A stretch of 6,330 nt of DNA, taken from positions 1 through 6,330 of the forward strand of contig JANXVV010000459.1 in the NCBI GenBank assembly GCA_025351525.1, in the 5' to 3' direction. The position numbers and the translations under genes were made by a program. Below the pieces are notes generated by a model, which saw nothing but the letters and a program-made list of their open reading frames with translations, did not search any database and was not told where the DNA came from. Shown here piece by piece: positions 4,662-6,330 of this stretch; the first letter of the stretch is position 1; every line of letters starts with the position of its first letter. The stretch comes from Humisphaera sp. Its GTDB lineage: Bacteria; Planctomycetota; Phycisphaerae; Tepidisphaerales; Tepidisphaeraceae.

Positions 4662-6014
4662 TCATTGCTGCGCAGGCAATGTTTGCGCCGGCCTCGTCGC
4701 TGGAAGCTTTACGGGCACGTCTTTGAAAACAATCTCCCCTTTCCAGATCTGCGTCAGGTTCGTGGTACTGCGCGCGACGGTTTCGCTGCTGCGAAGGATG
4801 ACATCGACGCGATCGGGAAAGGGCTGAGGGTAGCCGTCAGTGTCGCCACCGGTGCCGTAGCCGGAGTCGATGTTGTTTTTGAAATTGACGCCGCCGATAA
4901 GATGTTCCTTGCCGCCGGTGCGGATGAAGACATCGAAGGCGAGGTCGACTAGTGACGCCTTAACGTCGATGTTGGCCGACAGCGAGTTGCCATTGACACT
5001 GAGATTGAATGTAAACAACCGGTGAAGGACTTCGGCGGTGGGCACGGTGACAAGGGTGATTGAAGCATGGCCGGGAATCACTTCGAAATCCGTTTCCAAT
5101 TCGCGGGTGACGGTGCGCTCGAAGGGGCCATTGTCCCTGTTGGATGAACCCGGGCGGCATGCAGCCAACTCGACCTTCATATGCAGACGATGTTTGCCGA
5201 CGGGTTGACCCGCCGGCAGGGATGAGCCGGTTGCGCCACCAATAAAAAAACTCGAACCGCTCGATCCGTTGTCCAGGGGATGCGCCGGGCCATCGTCAAT
5301 GTGCCATTCCACTCGGCGGCTGCGAACCCACCAGCCGTCCGGTCCACGACCGGTGGCGCTGATCCAGTAAGGCAATGAATCCTGCGATCCCACCAAGGGT
5401 CGAGCGCTGATCGTCACTTTGAGTGCATTGTCGAAAAACTGATCCTTCTGCGCCGCAGTGAGTTTGCCATCGACGTAGCGTTTCCCGAGGAATTGGAGGA
5501 GCGCGGAGTCGGTCATGCTGCTCGATGCCATGGGTTGCTTCTGAAACTGAAGGGCTTTTTCACTCAGTAGGTGCAGATGGGATTCGGAAACAGAGCCGAC
5601 GGCAATCCTGCGCTGGATTTCGCGCCAGGCCGTGTCGGAGGCGAGTGGAGTTTTGAGATCGTCTATCAGCCAGACGGTGGGCCGATAGCGAATCCAGTCG
5701 ACCTGCTTCACCGAACCGACGGTCGCCACTCCCAGCGGAAATAGGCCGAGCAACGCAAGCAGCACTCCCGCAAAAATAAGTTTTGGCAGGCGATGTCTCT
5801 CGCCGGAAACCACGTTCCCCGGCTGAATGGATTCACCGCACTCGGGGCAACGGTCGGCGGTGAGGCCGGTGAGAATGTAATCGCACTTGCGGCAGTGGAG
5901 CGTGGTGCCGATTCGGGCCGGCCAGCGACCGCGTTGGATGAGAATCACCCCTACTAAAAAAACCCCGATGCACCCTGACACAACGAGGGTCGCACTGAAG
6001 ATCGAGAAATTCAT
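4662..6014 (-). CDS. Zinc-ribbon membrane protein of planctomycete type, function unknown
   Basis: The protein has 450 residues from ATG at 6014, with AAGG 7 bases upstream. A first membrane helix (about 7-26) is followed by a short basic stretch and a zinc ribbon with Cys41, Cys44, Cys56 and Cys59 (CRKCDYILTG..., CPECG). A second membrane helix follows at about 78-100. The ribbon should lie in the cytoplasm, and the remaining 350 residues in the periplasm, if both helices span the membrane. Residues about 129-160 and 170-205 form two similar helical units (AWREIQRRIAVGSVSESHLH... and LQFLGKRYVDGKLTAAQKDQ...), each with R-x(3)-G-x-[LV] and an ALxx helix. The rest looks beta-rich (WISATGRGPDGWWVRSRRVE...), perhaps Ig-like. 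The ribbon-plus-helix architecture is common in Phycisphaerae, but I know no assigned function. Both ends face a copy of the 79-base palindrome. Confidence 0.82.
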   Translation of the reverse strand: MNFSIFSATLVVSGCIGVFLVGVILIQRGRWPARIGTTLHCRKCDYILTGLTADRCPECGESIQPGNVVSGERHRLPKLIFAGVLLALLGLFPLGVATVGSVKQVDWIRYRPTVWLIDDLKTPLASDTAWREIQRRIAVGSVSESHLHLLSEKALQFQKQPMASSSMTDSALLQFLGKRYVDGKLTAAQKDQFFDNALKVTISARPLVGSQDSLPYWISATGRGPDGWWVRSRRVEWHIDDGPAHPLDNGSSGSSFFIGGATGSSLPAGQPVGKHRLHMKVELAACRPGSSNRDNGPFERTVTRELETDFEVIPGHASITLVTVPTAEVLHRLFTFNLSVNGNSLSANIDVKASLVDLAFDVFIRTGGKEHLIGGVNFKNNIDSGYGTGGDTDGYPQPFPDRVDVILRSSETVARSTTNLTQIWKGEIVFKDVPVKLPATRPAQTLPAQQ

Positions 6015-6084
6015 AAATCAGCCTTGGGTTCGGCGTGATATTCCGCCGTGCCGAAGGGTATTCGAGAGCGGCATTGCATCGATT

Positions 6085-6163
6085 ATTCAGCCGTCTCGCT
6101 TGCGAATCGCGTCTTGAAACGCATCCCGCCAGACGCGCCTCGCAAGCGAGAGGGCTAAATAAT
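6085..6163 (-). repeat. 79-base palindromic repeat, copy 2 (inverted relative to copy 1)
   Basis: AGCCGTCTCGCTTGCGA on the left and TCGCAAGCGAGAGGGCT on the right form the outer stem, with one mismatch where copy 1 is perfect. The inner part (CGCGTCTTGAAACGCATCCCGCC) matches the reverse complement of copy 1, which sets the orientation. It lies between the GH57-like gene end (6186) and the start of the membrane protein gene (6014), both on the minus strand, so it would be in the transcript between them. Confidence 0.88.
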
Positions 6164-6185
6164 TCGTAATGAAAAAGCGTGAACC

Positions 6186-6329
6186 CTACTCCCTCAGCCT
6201 CGCCCGCACATTATCCAGCACGTTCATGAAGTTGATGTAGCTGTCATACGGGCTCTCATACGGGCTGAAATACTTGTGGACATCCCCATCGGCCCAGTGC
6301 TTGGTACACATGTAATAGAAGTGATCGCT
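6186..6329 (-). CDS. C-terminal end of a probable GH57 glycoside hydrolase (alpha-amylase-like), cut by the window edge
   Basis: Only the last 47 codons and the TAG stop (6188-6186) are in the window; the frame is open to the right edge. The peptide begins SDHFYYMCTKHWADGDVHKY, continues with FSPYESPYDSYINFMNVLDN, and ends in VRARLRE. The SDHFYYM-T-K, DG-VH-YF-PY and SPY--YI-FMNVL segments resemble the C-terminal end of the bacterial GH57 amylase-like enzymes as I remember it. Members act on alpha-1,4-glucans such as glycogen or starch. The catalytic residues lie outside the window, so the activity cannot be judged here. A 12-base duplication (TCATACGGGCT twice, 6244-6266) encodes the repeated SPY[ED] and appears to be family-typical. 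Confidence 0.7.
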   Translation of the reverse strand, partial: SDHFYYMCTKHWADGDVHKYFSPYESPYDSYINFMNVLDNVRARLRE

Positions 6330-6330
6330 G

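Noticed and set aside
988..6042. Shared 12 bases CGGCGTGATATT at 988-999 and 6031-6042
   Set aside because: About one such 12-base match is expected by chance in a window this size, and the surroundings do not extend the match.
6029..6055. Weak inverted repeats TTCGGC/GCCGAA and CGGCG/CGCCG upstream of the membrane protein gene
   Set aside because: The two possible stems compete for the same bases and are short; not enough to call a regulatory hairpin.
1..6330. tRNA, rRNA, CRISPR, transposase, prophage or toxin-antitoxin genes
   Set aside because: Looked for and not seen; the palindromic elements are not regularly spaced and do not form an array.

Overview
The window looks like chromosomal DNA from a planctomycete, most likely of the Phycisphaerae type. 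The main pointer is the membrane protein at 4662-6014, whose N-terminal zinc ribbon (CRKCDYILTG...CPECG) is a style of protein common in that group. A small CPXCG cysteine-rich protein and long palindromic intergenic repeats fit the same assignment. This is inference from family style; no rRNA or other phylogenetic marker is present.

Layout from left to right. 1-820 (minus) is the N-terminal part of an unrecognised protein with a basic start and an acidic tract, running off the left edge. 821-1136 has no gene but holds a 94-base hairpin element and two smaller palindromes. 1137-1628 and 1625-2446 (both minus) form a translationally coupled pair: a PPP-type metallophosphatase followed by the tRNA wobble-base methyltransferase TrmL. 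A 59-base divergent spacer leads to 2506-2856 (plus), a pterin-4a-carbinolamine dehydratase. It converges, across a short hairpin, on 2892-3524 (minus), the Holliday-junction protein RuvA. A second divergent spacer, with a CACGAAGG triplet repeat, leads to a plus-strand pair: 3668-4339, a small secreted protein made of two tandem polysaccharide-export-like repeats, and 4336-4545, the CPXCG cysteine-rich protein, joined by an ATGA overlap. 4662-6014 (minus) encodes the zinc-ribbon membrane protein. 6186-6329 (minus) is the last 47 codons of what looks like a GH57 glycoside hydrolase.

The genes are mostly housekeeping (tRNA modification, recombination, pterin recycling, phosphatase) mixed with envelope or carbohydrate functions, in short coupled pairs rather than one large operon. 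I see no RNA gene, CRISPR array, transposase, phage gene or toxin-antitoxin pair.

The most distinctive signal outside the genes is a pair of 79-base imperfect palindromes (4568-4646 and 6085-6163). They are about 87% identical by my alignment, lie in opposite orientation, and sit on either side of the zinc-ribbon membrane protein gene. Together with the unrelated hairpin at 900-993 they suggest a genome carrying several families of REP-like or MITE-like palindromic repeats. I did not find a clear new defence or mobile system.
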